A stretch of DNA of 64,000 bases from Pararoseomonas baculiformis (GTDB taxonomy: Bacteria; Pseudomonadota; Alphaproteobacteria; Acetobacterales; Acetobacteraceae): positions 62,001 through 126,000 of the forward strand of contig NZ_JAGIZB010000014.1 of the NCBI RefSeq assembly GCF_017813395.1. Direction: 5' to 3'. The notes under the pieces were generated by a model. That model was not told where the DNA came from, made no database searches, and worked only from the letters and a program-made list of their open reading frames with translations. How positions within the stretch are numbered: the stretch's first letter is position 1; each line of letters begins with the position of its first letter. A program made the position numbers and the translations under genes. Shown here piece after piece: positions 1 to 8,616 of the stretch.

Positions 1-1
1 G

Positions 2-136
2 CTGGTGAACCGCCTGAAGCCCCTCGGTTACGATGTGGAGCTGAGCGAAAGCCCGGCCGCCCTGGCCGCGCAGGTGGAGCGGGAGACCCCGGCCTGGAAG
101 CGGCTGGTGGAACTCGCTGGCGTGAAGCTGGACTGA
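2..136 (+). CDS. Bug-family (TctC) solute-binding protein, C-terminal fragment
   Basis: The window opens inside a gene and only the last 44 codons before the TGA are present. The fragment ends in a Trp-Lys-Arg-Leu-Val-Glu-Leu-Ala-Gly-Val stretch, which resembles the C-terminal helix of periplasmic Bug/TctC binding proteins of tripartite tricarboxylate transporters. Such proteins capture small carboxylates or related solutes in the periplasm. The start, signal peptide and ligand pocket lie outside the window, so the family call rests on a short tail and on the presence of another Bug protein at 39091-40080. Confidence 0.55.
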   Translation: MVNRLKPLGYDVELSESPAALAAQVERETPAWKRLVELAGVKLD

Positions 137-199
137 CCGGTCTGGACGGGAGAGCCGGGCCGGGGGAAACCCTGGCGCCATTGGGCCGCTTGGACCGGG

Positions 200-1486
200 A
201 TGGTGTCGGGGGATTGTGATCTTCTGGTGGTGGGGGCGGGCGCGGCCGGTATCGCGGCCGCCCGGGAGGCGCGTTCGCTCGGGCTGCGGGTCCGCGTGCT
301 GGAGGCGCGTGGCCGGATCGGCGGGCGGGCGCTGACCGACCACTCCCTTGGCACGCCCTTCGATCTTGGGGCCACATGGCTGCACGCGGCGCAGTCCAAC
401 CCACTCGTCCCCCTGGCCGAGGCTGCGGGGGTGGAACTGTTCGACCACGACAGCGTGCGGGATTCCCGCGTCTGGATGGGCGGGCGCTGGGCCAGCGAGG
501 CCGAGATGCGGGACTATGGGGCGGCCGAGAGAGCCTGGCACCAGGCCGTGCGCCTCGCCGCCGCCCGCCCGGGCATCAGCCTGGCGGATGCCGCGCCGCG
601 CGGCGGATTCTGGGACGCGACCCTGACCCATTGGGAGGGCCCGGTGATTGCCGCCGCCGAGGCGCGCGACATCGACCTGGGCGATTATCTCGCCACATTG
701 TTGAACGGCTCCAACCTTTTGCCCCGGGATGGGTGCGGCCATGTGCTGGGGGTGCTGGCGCAAGGGCTGCCGGTGACTCTGGAGGCACCGGTTGAGCGGA
801 TTTCCTGGGCTGGGCGAGGCGTGCGCGCGGAGGGGCCTTTCGGCGCGCTGGAGGCCAGGGCCGCCATCGTCACGGTCTCCACGGGCGTGCTGGCGGGTGG
901 CGGCATCCGCTTCGACCCCGCCCTGCCGGATTCAACCATGGCCGCGGTGCATGACCTTCCCATGGGCCTCCTGACCAAGATCGGCCTGCCTGCGGCCGGC
1001 GAGGACCGGCTGGACCTTCCGCCCTTCGGTGGGCTGGAGCGGCGCCTGGAAGAGGGAGAACGGGCGATGACCTTCGTCGCCTGGCCTTTCGGCCGCGACC
1101 ATCTTCAGGGCTTCGCTGGCGGCTCGCTCGCCTGGGACATGGCCCGTGAAGGGGATGAAGCCCTGGTCGATCTCGCCTTTTCCGAGCTCCGGCGCATCTA
1201 TGGCGCGCGGGCGGACCGGGCGCTTCGCCGCGCGGATGCCGTCCTCTCCGATTGGGGCCGTGACCCCTGGGCGCTCGGCGCCTATGCCGCGCTCCGCCCG
1301 GGGCGCGGCGGCGCGCGGGAGGCACTTTCGGCCCCGATGGCCGGCGGGCGGCTGATGCTGGCGGGCGAGGCCTGCCATCCGAACCTGGCAGGCACCCTTG
1401 CAGGCGCCTGGCTCAGCGGCGCGCAGGCGGCGCGGCAGGCAGCCGGGGCCCTGGGCATGCCGGCCGGGGGCAGCTCGTCCGCATGA
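200..1486 (+). CDS. Flavin monoamine oxidase family protein
   Basis: A 428-residue FAD-dependent amine oxidase of the MAO/polyamine oxidase fold. The N-terminus carries the dinucleotide-binding GAGAAG at residues 12-17, followed by the LEARGRIGGRA motif about 20 residues on, both diagnostic of the family. The C-terminal GEACHPNLAGTLAGAW block is the second FAD contact. Members oxidise primary or secondary amines to imines with release of hydrogen peroxide; the substrate cannot be told here. No signal peptide is evident. The ATG at 200 sits at the start of the Rossmann fold. The stop overlaps the start of the next gene by four bases (ATGA), suggesting translational coupling to the lipid transport operon, although a functional link is not obvious. 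Confidence 0.85.
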   Translation: MVSGDCDLLVVGAGAAGIAAAREARSLGLRVRVLEARGRIGGRALTDHSLGTPFDLGATWLHAAQSNPLVPLAEAAGVELFDHDSVRDSRVWMGGRWASEAEMRDYGAAERAWHQAVRLAAARPGISLADAAPRGGFWDATLTHWEGPVIAAAEARDIDLGDYLATLLNGSNLLPRDGCGHVLGVLAQGLPVTLEAPVERISWAGRGVRAEGPFGALEARAAIVTVSTGVLAGGGIRFDPALPDSTMAAVHDLPMGLLTKIGLPAAGEDRLDLPPFGGLERRLEEGERAMTFVAWPFGRDHLQGFAGGSLAWDMAREGDEALVDLAFSELRRIYGARADRALRRADAVLSDWGRDPWALGAYAALRPGRGGAREALSAPMAGGRLMLAGEACHPNLAGTLAGAWLSGAQAARQAAGALGMPAGGSSSA

Positions 1487-2778
1487 CGGAGCGGCAGCCC
1501 GGCGCTCCCCTTGGCGAGGGAGCGGGCAATCGTCGCGAGGGGCGCCCCGAAGGCGCCGCGGAGCGCGCATCCGTGCCCGGCAGCCCGTCCCTGCCGCCTG
1601 CCGAGGACATGGGTCCGGGCCCCGCGCCGGATGCCGCGCCCGAGCCCGGCGGCGCCGTGGAAGCGCCCGCCCCGGCTGGGCAGGAGCCCTCCGCCTCGCC
1701 GGGGGTGGAGCGGGATGGCGAGGTGCTCCGCCTTTCCGGCCGGCTGACCAGCATGACCGCCGGCGAGGTCTGGCGCCCCGCCCTGAAGGAGGCGCATGGC
1801 GCCCGCCGGATCGATCTCTCGGGGCTGGAGATGCTGGATACGAGCGGCGCCGCTCTTGTCATCGCCGCCGCCCGTGCCGCCGGGGAGGACGTGCCGGTGG
1901 AGGGCGCATCCCGCCCCGTGGCCGCCGTGCTGGAACGGTCCCGCGCCGCGGACCGGCCGCCTGCCGCGCCGCCCGCCGGCCGCCGCCTGGGGGTGATCAG
2001 CGCCCTCGGCGCCTGGGGGGTGGGCCGGGCCGATGCGGCGCGGGAAGCCACCACCTTCATGGGCGAGGCCTCGGCCACCTTCGTCAACGCTGCACGCCGC
2101 CCCCGCGACCTGCGTATCGCCGACGTGCTGCGGCACCTGGACGAGGTGGGAACGCGCGCCTTCGGCCTGGTGATCCTGCTGGGGGTGCTGATCGGCGTCA
2201 TCCTCGCCTTCCAGTCGGCCATCCCCATGCGGCAATACGGGGCGGATATCTTCGTTCCCCGGCTGGTCGGCATCTCCCTGCTGCGCGAACTCGGTCCGCT
2301 GCTGGCCGCCGTGATCCTGGCGGGCCGCACCGGCTCCGCTTTCGCCGCCGAGCTCGGCACCATGACGGTGAATGAGGAGGTGAGCGCCCTCCGCATCATG
2401 GGCATCGACCCCATGGTGCTGCTGGTGCTGCCCCGCCTGATCGCCGCCACCCTGGCCATGCCCGTGCTGGCGCTGCTGATGGATCTGGCGGGGCTGGTCG
2501 GCATGTCCGTGGTGATGATGGCCACGGGCTTTCCCCTGCAGCTCGTGATCAACCAGGTGCATGCCGGCGTGGCGCTTGGGGATCTGCTGGGCGGGCTGGG
2601 CAAGGCCGCGGTGTTCGGGCTGGTGATCGCGGGCATTGGCTGCCGGGCCGGGCTGGCCGCCGGCAGCGGCCCGCGTGCGGTGGGCGATGCCGCCACCTCG
2701 GCCGTGGTCGGCGGTATCGTTGCCCTGGTGGTGCTGGACGGCATTTTCGCCGTGCTCTTCTACCGGCTGGGCTGGTGA
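1483..2778 (+). CDS. mlaE: MlaE-family ABC lipid transporter permease fused to a STAS domain
   Basis: A 431-residue inner-membrane permease for intermembrane phospholipid transport. A Pro/Ala-rich N-terminal stretch (about residues 1-75) is followed by a STAS domain at roughly 79-152 with the DLSGLEMLDTSGAAL motif, which includes the Ser/Thr position typical of MlaB. The MlaE permease domain with several hydrophobic helices runs from about residue 180 to the end. In E. coli MlaB and MlaE are separate proteins; here they are one chain. The gene overlaps the amine oxidase by four bases and the ATPase gene downstream (GTGA), so the genes look like one translationally coupled operon. Confidence 0.9.
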   Translation: MTERQPGAPLGEGAGNRREGRPEGAAERASVPGSPSLPPAEDMGPGPAPDAAPEPGGAVEAPAPAGQEPSASPGVERDGEVLRLSGRLTSMTAGEVWRPALKEAHGARRIDLSGLEMLDTSGAALVIAAARAAGEDVPVEGASRPVAAVLERSRAADRPPAAPPAGRRLGVISALGAWGVGRADAAREATTFMGEASATFVNAARRPRDLRIADVLRHLDEVGTRAFGLVILLGVLIGVILAFQSAIPMRQYGADIFVPRLVGISLLRELGPLLAAVILAGRTGSAFAAELGTMTVNEEVSALRIMGIDPMVLLVLPRLIAATLAMPVLALLMDLAGLVGMSVVMMATGFPLQLVINQVHAGVALGDLLGGLGKAAVFGLVIAGIGCRAGLAAGSGPRAVGDAATSAVVGGIVALVVLDGIFAVLFYRLGW

Positions 2779-3530
2779 TGGCGGCGGAGGCGGTGATCCA
2801 GGCCCGTGACGTGGCCATGGGCTTCGGCAGCCGCGTGCTGTTCCGGGGCGTGAACTTCGACGTGGCGCGCGGCGAGGTCTTCGTCATCCTCGGCGGCTCC
2901 GGCTGTGGCAAGTCCACCCTGCTGAAGCTGATGATCGGGCTTTACCAGCCGACGGCGGGGCAGGTGACCATCCTTGGCGGGGACCTTGCCACGGCCGATG
3001 GGGAGGCGCGGCGCAACCTGCTGCGGCAGCTGGGCGTCATGTGGCAGTCCGGGGCGCTCTTCGGCTCGATGACCTTGCTGGAGAATGTGATGCTGCCGCT
3101 CGAGGCCCATACCGACCTGCCGCGCGAGGCGCGCGAGGATGTGGCCCGGGTGAAGCTCGGCCTCGTCGGCCTTTCGGACGCGGCCGGGCGGCTTCCGGCG
3201 GAGATCTCGGGCGGCATGGCCAAGCGCGCGGGTATCGCGCGCGCTATGGCGCTGGACCCGCCGATCCTTTTTCTCGACGAGCCGAGCGCGGGGCTGGACC
3301 CCGTGACATCGGCAGGGCTGGATGAGTTGATCAAGGACCTCGCACGCGACCTCGGCACCACCTTCGTGGTGGTGACGCATGAGCTGCAATCGATCCTGGC
3401 GATCGGGGATCGCTGCATCATGCTGGACAAGGAGGCGCAGGGAATGATCGCCGAGGGCGACCCGCGGCACCTGCGCGATGACCCGCCGAACGACACGGTG
3501 CGCCGCTTCTTCCGGCGGGAGACGCGCTGA
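2775..3530 (+). CDS. mlaF: MlaF-type ABC transporter ATP-binding protein
   Basis: The 251-residue ATPase of the Mla lipid transporter. Walker A is GGSGCGKST at residues 40-48, the ABC signature is ISGGMAKRAGIARA, and Walker B with its catalytic Glu is ILFLDEPSAGLDP. The Met-Ala-Lys signature variant is characteristic of the Mla/MCE ATPases. A GTG at 2775 overlaps the permease stop; an ATG directly follows at 2778 and could equally be the start. The stop overlaps the MCE gene start by one base (TGATG). ATP hydrolysis drives lipid movement between the inner membrane and the periplasmic MCE ring. Confidence 0.92.
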   Translation: MMAAEAVIQARDVAMGFGSRVLFRGVNFDVARGEVFVILGGSGCGKSTLLKLMIGLYQPTAGQVTILGGDLATADGEARRNLLRQLGVMWQSGALFGSMTLLENVMLPLEAHTDLPREAREDVARVKLGLVGLSDAAGRLPAEISGGMAKRAGIARAMALDPPILFLDEPSAGLDPVTSAGLDELIKDLARDLGTTFVVVTHELQSILAIGDRCIMLDKEAQGMIAEGDPRHLRDDPPNDTVRRFFRRETR

Positions 3531-4576
3531 TGCCGGCCACATCCCGCGGCCTCTACCTGCGCGTCGGCGTCCTCATCCTGGTGGGGCTGGCGCTCGGCGT
3601 TGCCTTCATCCTGTTCTTCACCGCCGGCAAGCTCGGCCGCAACACGGTCACCTACGAGACCTATATCCGGGAGAGCGTGCAGGGGCTGGATATCGGCGCC
3701 GCCGTGCGCTTCCGCGGCGTGCAGCTCGGCCAGATCACGGAGATCAACCTCGTTGCGACGGAATATCCGCCACCGGAAGGGGGGCTTTCGGGCGCCTACC
3801 AGCGGGTGATCGTGCGCTTCGCCCTCGATCTCTCGCGCCTCCGCGACGCACCCAATGTCGAGCGGGCGGTGGCGAACGGGCTGCGGGCCCGGCTGGCGAG
3901 CACGGGCATCACCGGGGTGGGCTATCTCGAACTGGATTTCGTGGATTCGGCCCGCTTCCCCGTGGAGGATGCGCCCTGGACGCCGCAATACCCTGTGATC
4001 CCCGCCGTGCCGAGCACCGTGGCCCAGGTCACCTCCGTCGCCGAGCAGCTGGCCCTGCGCATCAGCAACCTGCCGATCGAGCAGATCATGACCGACATGG
4101 CCGGCCTGCTGACCGACCTGCGCCGCCAAGTGAGTGACGGCGACGTGGCCCAGGCTTCCCGTGCCGCGACGGAGACCCTGGATACGCTGCGCCAGGCCGT
4201 GCAGGACCTGAACCTGGCCGGGCTTTCGGCCGATCTCCGCGCGACACTGGGAGAGGCGCAGTCCACGATCGAGGAGGCGCGGGGGATCATCGGCGGCCCG
4301 GAGGTGCGGGGCACGCTCCGCAACGCCAACGCATCCATGGAGCGGCTGCAGGCCGGGCTGGCCCGGCTGCCCAGTGCGATCGCGCAGGTGGAACAGGCGG
4401 CCCGCTCGATCAACAACACGGTCGGCAACATCAACGGCGACCTGGCGCCGACCCTGCGGGATCTTCGCGCGACCTCGGGCAACCTGCGGGACACGACGGA
4501 AATGCTGCGGCGGGCGCCGGGGGCAGCCATCCTGGCGCCACCGCCGCCGGCCCCGGACTGGGCAAGGAGGCGGTGA
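3530..4576 (+). CDS. mlaD: MlaD-type MCE-domain protein
   Basis: A 348-residue membrane-anchored periplasmic lipid-binding protein. A single N-terminal transmembrane helix (about residues 7-28) precedes an MCE domain whose core reads SVQGLDIGAAVRFRGVQLGQI near residues 45-67. The C-terminal third (about 180-330) is predicted helical, rich in Ala, Leu and Asn, and could form the coiled stalk seen in longer MCE proteins. The length is well above E. coli MlaD (183 residues), so this is closer to the longer MCE proteins paired with an auxiliary lipoprotein, as found next door. Confidence 0.88.
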   Translation: MPATSRGLYLRVGVLILVGLALGVAFILFFTAGKLGRNTVTYETYIRESVQGLDIGAAVRFRGVQLGQITEINLVATEYPPPEGGLSGAYQRVIVRFALDLSRLRDAPNVERAVANGLRARLASTGITGVGYLELDFVDSARFPVEDAPWTPQYPVIPAVPSTVAQVTSVAEQLALRISNLPIEQIMTDMAGLLTDLRRQVSDGDVAQASRAATETLDTLRQAVQDLNLAGLSADLRATLGEAQSTIEEARGIIGGPEVRGTLRNANASMERLQAGLARLPSAIAQVEQAARSINNTVGNINGDLAPTLRDLRATSGNLRDTTEMLRRAPGAAILAPPPPAPDWARRR

Positions 4577-5190
4577 TGCGGCGACGGATGATCCTGGCGG
4601 CGGGGCTGGCCCTGCCCGGCGCGCTTGGCGCGTGTTCCGTGGTGAACCAGTCCTATGTCGAGTCCCGGCGATACCCGCTCTCCCCCGACCGGCCGGATTC
4701 GCGGCCCCGCCGCACCGGGCGCCGCACCATCCTGATGCGGCTGACCCGCGCGGCGCCGGGGCTGGACAGCCGGCTTCTGCGCTCCATCCGTCCGGACGGC
4801 ACGGAAGCCCTGGAATACTACGCCGAATGGACGGCCCCGCCCGCCGAGGCGGCGGAGGAGGCGCTGCGGCGCTGGATTACCGAATCCGGCCTTTTCGCCG
4901 CCGTTCTTGCCCCGGGATCGCGCGGGAATGCCGACCTGATCCTGGAGAGCGAGCTGACCGCCCTGCATGTGGATCTGGCGCGCGGCGTGGCCGTGGCATC
5001 GATGAGTGCCGTCCTGATGCGGGAGACCAGCCAGTTCGGCACGCGGGTGGTGGCCCAGTTCTCTGAAACGGCGACGGCGCCTGTACCCCCGCAGCGGCCA
5101 CTGGGGCCGGATGCGCAGGCCGCCGGCATGGTCGCGGCGCTGGCCGGGGTGCTCGCCCGCCTGGAAAGAGGCCTCGCCCGTCACGCCTGA
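4576..5190 (+). CDS. ABC-type transport auxiliary lipoprotein (PqiC/MCE-associated)
   Basis: A 204-residue putative outer-membrane lipoprotein of the ABC_trans_aux family. The N-terminus has Arg residues, a short hydrophobic stretch and a lipobox LGAC with Cys at about residue 20. The rest fits a small alpha/beta periplasmic domain. Such proteins accompany STAS-MlaE/MlaF/MCE operons and are thought to receive lipid at the outer membrane. I place the start at the ATG at 4576 because an AAGGAGG Shine-Dalgarno lies five bases upstream; a GTG at 4573 overlaps the mlaD stop and is the alternative. Confidence 0.8.
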   Translation: MRRRMILAAGLALPGALGACSVVNQSYVESRRYPLSPDRPDSRPRRTGRRTILMRLTRAAPGLDSRLLRSIRPDGTEALEYYAEWTAPPAEAAEEALRRWITESGLFAAVLAPGSRGNADLILESELTALHVDLARGVAVASMSAVLMRETSQFGTRVVAQFSETATAPVPPQRPLGPDAQAAGMVAALAGVLARLERGLARHA

Positions 5191-5402
5191 CGGTGGTGCC
5201 GCTCCGGGGAACCGGGGCGGACCAGGCCGCTTGCAGGACAGGCTGGCGCGCGGGGCGGGCCATGGTGTTGCCTGCCGGCACGGGCCCCTTCGGCTCAGGG
5301 ATCCAGCGCCGTGCGCCATCCACTAGCGTTAAGCCTTTCGTCACCCCTGTCCACGCAGTCTCAAAAACAGAGACGAGACGCCAAAACAGCGTCGTTCCTG
5401 AG

Positions 5403-6113
5403 ATGGACGGGACGGGTGCTGTGGGTGATGCAAGCAGGGCGGATGTCTGGGACGAGGTCTGGGCGGAGTATGACGCCCGCCAGGCCCGCCGGCACCCGCG
5501 GCCGGCTCCGCGCCGGGCACGGCGGGCATCGACGCCGGAGCTGAATGGCTGGACAGGGCAGGCGCCATCCTGGCGCCGGGTGCGGCCGATGCGGCAGGTG
5601 ATACCGGCCCTGCTGGCCGGCCTGGTGCTGATCCTGGGCTGGCTGGCGATCCCCTGGCTTCTGGCGTTGCGGATCTCCGTGCCGATTGGCCAGAACGACG
5701 CGCCCGCGCTGATCCGCCAGTTCGATCAGGCTTCCACCCAGGCCAGCCTGCGCGCCGCGATGGCGGCGCAGGTGCCCGATGGCGGCGGGGAGGGCGCACG
5801 CCGCTTCCTCTCCGGGATGGCGGAGCGGATGGCGGATTCCTGGGCCCGGCCCGAGGGGGTGGCGGCCTGGCTTGCGGTGCGGAGCCAGGCCGGCCGGGGG
5901 GATGGGCCGGCGATGCTCTCGCGGCTGCGCTCGGCCCGGCCCCTGGGCCTCAGCGCCTTCTCGCTGGAATATGGGCCCGCCGAAGGCGCAGGCGGCGTGG
6001 CCTTCGAACTGGCCTGGCAGGGGGACGGCTTCCGGGTGACCGGCCTGCGCTTCCTCGACGAGCGCCCGGCACCGCTCCGCGCCCCCGCCAGCCCTGTTCT
6101 GGCGATGCGGTGA
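5403..6113 (+). CDS. DUF2939 domain membrane protein
   Basis: A protein of about 236 residues with a basic N-terminus (about residues 1-65), one transmembrane helix at about 68-90, and a C-terminal extracytoplasmic domain beginning with Pro-Ile-Gly-Gln-Asn-Asp and a run about interacting arguments that matches DUF2939. Function is unknown. The reading frame is open back to 5193, but the stretch 5193-5402 has no family resemblance and no ribosome site, so I start at the ATG at 5403. It lies about 200 bases after the Mla-type operon and is probably transcribed separately. Confidence 0.6.
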   Translation: MDGTGAVGDASRADVWDEVWAEYDARQARRHPRPAPRRARRASTPELNGWTGQAPSWRRVRPMRQVIPALLAGLVLILGWLAIPWLLALRISVPIGQNDAPALIRQFDQASTQASLRAAMAAQVPDGGGEGARRFLSGMAERMADSWARPEGVAAWLAVRSQAGRGDGPAMLSRLRSARPLGLSAFSLEYGPAEGAGGVAFELAWQGDGFRVTGLRFLDERPAPLRAPASPVLAMR

Positions 6114-6139
6114 GGGGCGCGCCATGTCTGGCACGCCCC
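6114..6139. terminator. Possible terminator hairpin between convergent genes
   Basis: GGGGCG-C-GCC pairs with GGC-A-CGCCCC across a six-base loop, with one mismatch. It lies directly after the DUF2939 stop and before the end of the convergent molybdenum hydroxylase gene. There is no clear U-tract. Confidence 0.3.
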
Positions 6140-6168
6140 GCCACCCGCCTGCTGGTGGTCCGCTTCCT

Positions 6169-8505
6169 TCAGGCGGCGCGGGCGGTTTCCAGCGCCTTCC
6201 AGACCACTTCCGGCGTCGCCGGCATGTCCAGATGGGTGATCCCATCCTCGGAGAGCGCGTCCACCAGCGCGTTCATCAGCGCGGGCGGGGAGCCCACCGC
6301 ACCGGCCTCGCCAGCTCCCTTCACCCCCAGCGGGTTGGTCAGGCAGGGAATGGAGAGCAGCGCCACCTCGATTTCCGGCAGGTCCCCGGCGCGCGGCAGG
6401 GCGTAATCCATGAAAGATGCCGAGAGTAGCTGGCCGCTTTCGGGATCATAGGCCGTGCGCTCCAGCATCGCTTGGCCGATGCCCTGGGCCACGCCGCCAT
6501 GCACCTGCCCGCGCACGATCAGCGGGTTCAGCGCATGACCCACATCGTCGGTGACGATGTAGCGCAGCACGGCGATGATGCCGGTGTCCGGGTCCACCTC
6601 CACTTCGGCCACATGGCAGCCATTGGGGAAGGTGTGCGCGGGAATGGCGGCGATCTCGGCCGCATCCAGCAGCGTGGCGGCCTCCCCGCGCGAGGCGCGC
6701 TCCTGCTGGGTCCTGGCCAGCTCCAGGATGCCGATGCCCCGGTCCGTGCCGGCGATCGCGAAGCGGCCCGCCTCGAACTCGATGTCACCCGCTGAGGCTT
6801 CCAGCGCCTCGGAGGCGGCCTGCTTGCCCTTCTCGATCACCGTGGCCGTGGTGGCCAGCAACGCCGTGCCCTCGGAATAAAGGGAGCGCGCGCCGCCCGT
6901 CCCGCCGCCGGTGGGGATACGGTCCGAATCGCCCTGCACCACCCGGATCTTCTCCACGGGGATGCCCAGCTCATTGGCCGTGATCATCACATAGGCGGTC
7001 TCGTGGCCCTGGCCGGTGGACTGGGTGCCGACCAGAACCTCCACCATGCCATCCTCGGCGAAGCGGACCTCCGCGCGCTCGCTGTCCGAGCCGCCTGTCG
7101 CCTCCAGGTAATAGGCCAGGCCGATGCCGCGCCGCTTGCCCTGCGCGGCGGACCGGGCACGGCGGGCAGGGAAGCCTGCCCAGTCGATCTGCTGCAGGGC
7201 GTGGTCCATCACCTGCACGAACTCGCCGGAATCATAGGTCTGCCCCACCGGCGTGGTGTGCGGCATGGCGGAGGAGGGCACCATGTTGCGGCGGCGCAGC
7301 TCGATCCGGTCGATCCCGGACTCGCGCGCCGCTGCATCGATCAGACGCTCGACCAGGTAGTTGGATTCCGGCCGGCCGGCGCCCCGATAGGCGTCCACCG
7401 GCACCGTGTTCGTGGCGACGCCGATGACATTGGCGTGGATCGCCCTGAAGCCATACACGCTGGCCAGGACCTTCGTGCCCGCGAAGGTCGGGATATAGGG
7501 GCCGAAGGTGGAGAGATAGGCGCCCATATTGGCGTAGTTCTTCGTGCGCAGCGCGAGGAAGCGCCCATCCTTGTCCAGCGCCAGCTCGCCCGTCGTGATG
7601 TTGTCCCGGCCATGCGTGTCGGAGAGGAAGGCCTCGGTCCGCTCGCTGGTCCAGCGCACCGGCCGGGCCAGGCGGCGGGCCGCCATCATGCAGAGCGCGT
7701 ATTCGGGATAGGTGAAGATCTTCATCCCGAAGCCGCCGCCGACATCATGGGTCAGGACGTGCAGCTTTTCCTCGGGCACGTGGAACACCTCGGCCAGGGT
7801 GCTCTTGAGGGACCAGCTCCCCTGCGTGCCGGCATGAAGGGTGAAGCGCTCCGTCCCCGGGTCGTACTCGGCCAGGGCCGCGCGGCCTTCCATGGAGGCG
7901 ACAACGATGCGGTTGTTCACGATCGTCATGCGCGTGACATGCGCCGCTTCGGCGAACAGACGCTCCGTCTCGGCGCCGTCGCCAGTCTCCCAGTCGAAGA
8001 TGACGTTGCGCTGGATTTCCGGCCAGACCTGGGGCTGGCCGGGATCGGTGGCGGTGGCGAGATCGGTGACCGAGGGCAGGCTCTCGTAGTCCACCATGAT
8101 CGCCTCGGCGGCGTCGCGGGCCGCGCCATGATCTTCGGCAACGATGAAGGCCACGGGATCGCCGACATGGCGGACGAAGCCATCGGCCAGCGCGCCGCGC
8201 GGGGTGTTGCCGCGGCGCGTGCCGTCCCGGTTCTTGATCGGAACGGCGCATGGGATCTCGCCCAGCCCCTCGCTCTTCCAGTCCTCGGCGGTGAGGACGG
8301 CCAGCACGCCCGGGATATCCGCCGCCGCGCTCGTGTCGATGGACAGGATGCGGGCATGGGCATGGGGGGAGCGAAGGATATAGCCGATCGCGGCACCGGC
8401 ACCGACGCCCTGGGGCACCAGGTCATCCGTGTAGCGGCCGCTTCCCTTTAGGAGGCGGGGATCCTCCACCCGGCGCAGGGGCTGGCTGAGGCCGAACTTC
8501 GCCAT
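6169..8505 (-). CDS. Xanthine dehydrogenase family, molybdopterin-binding subunit (CoxL-like, form II)
   Basis: A 778-residue large subunit of the molybdenum hydroxylase family. The N-terminal hammerhead domain starts at RRVEDPRLLKGSGRYTDD; the central region carries the substrate/cofactor loop VDAYRGAGRPE, i.e. the AYRGAGR motif of form II CoxL-like enzymes rather than the Cys-containing loop of true CO dehydrogenase. A GTQSTGQGHET block near residue 490 and KGAGEAGAVGSPPA near the C-terminus (with the likely catalytic Glu) contact molybdopterin. The substrate is probably an aldehyde or N-heterocycle. No 2Fe-2S (CoxS) or FAD (CoxM) subunit gene adjoins it, which is unusual because these enzymes normally work as three-subunit complexes. 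Confidence 0.88.
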   Translation of the reverse strand: MAKFGLSQPLRRVEDPRLLKGSGRYTDDLVPQGVGAGAAIGYILRSPHAHARILSIDTSAAADIPGVLAVLTAEDWKSEGLGEIPCAVPIKNRDGTRRGNTPRGALADGFVRHVGDPVAFIVAEDHGAARDAAEAIMVDYESLPSVTDLATATDPGQPQVWPEIQRNVIFDWETGDGAETERLFAEAAHVTRMTIVNNRIVVASMEGRAALAEYDPGTERFTLHAGTQGSWSLKSTLAEVFHVPEEKLHVLTHDVGGGFGMKIFTYPEYALCMMAARRLARPVRWTSERTEAFLSDTHGRDNITTGELALDKDGRFLALRTKNYANMGAYLSTFGPYIPTFAGTKVLASVYGFRAIHANVIGVATNTVPVDAYRGAGRPESNYLVERLIDAAARESGIDRIELRRRNMVPSSAMPHTTPVGQTYDSGEFVQVMDHALQQIDWAGFPARRARSAAQGKRRGIGLAYYLEATGGSDSERAEVRFAEDGMVEVLVGTQSTGQGHETAYVMITANELGIPVEKIRVVQGDSDRIPTGGGTGGARSLYSEGTALLATTATVIEKGKQAASEALEASAGDIEFEAGRFAIAGTDRGIGILELARTQQERASRGEAATLLDAAEIAAIPAHTFPNGCHVAEVEVDPDTGIIAVLRYIVTDDVGHALNPLIVRGQVHGGVAQGIGQAMLERTAYDPESGQLLSASFMDYALPRAGDLPEIEVALLSIPCLTNPLGVKGAGEAGAVGSPPALMNALVDALSEDGITHLDMPATPEVVWKALETARAA

Positions 8506-8574
8506 GACGCATTCTCCCGTGAACTCGCGGGGCGGATCATGCGTGAGGCGGCGGGGAGCGGGAAGGGGGAATAG

Positions 8575-8606
8575 AAACGGCCCGCGCCGGGGAGCGCGGG
8601 CCGTTT
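8575..8606 (-). terminator. Terminator of the RND efflux operon
   Basis: A perfect 13-base-pair stem (AAACGGCCCGCGC with GCGCGGGCCGTTT) around a six-base loop, just downstream of the RND pump stop at 8617. A- and T-runs at the stem base suit Rho-independent termination. It also separates the pump from the molybdenum hydroxylase gene. Confidence 0.75.
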
Positions 8607-8616
8607 CGTTGCGGGC

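Noticed and set aside
5193-5402. N-terminal extension of the DUF2939 protein
   Set aside because: The open frame continues upstream of 5403, but it lacks a ribosome site and shows no family-like sequence.
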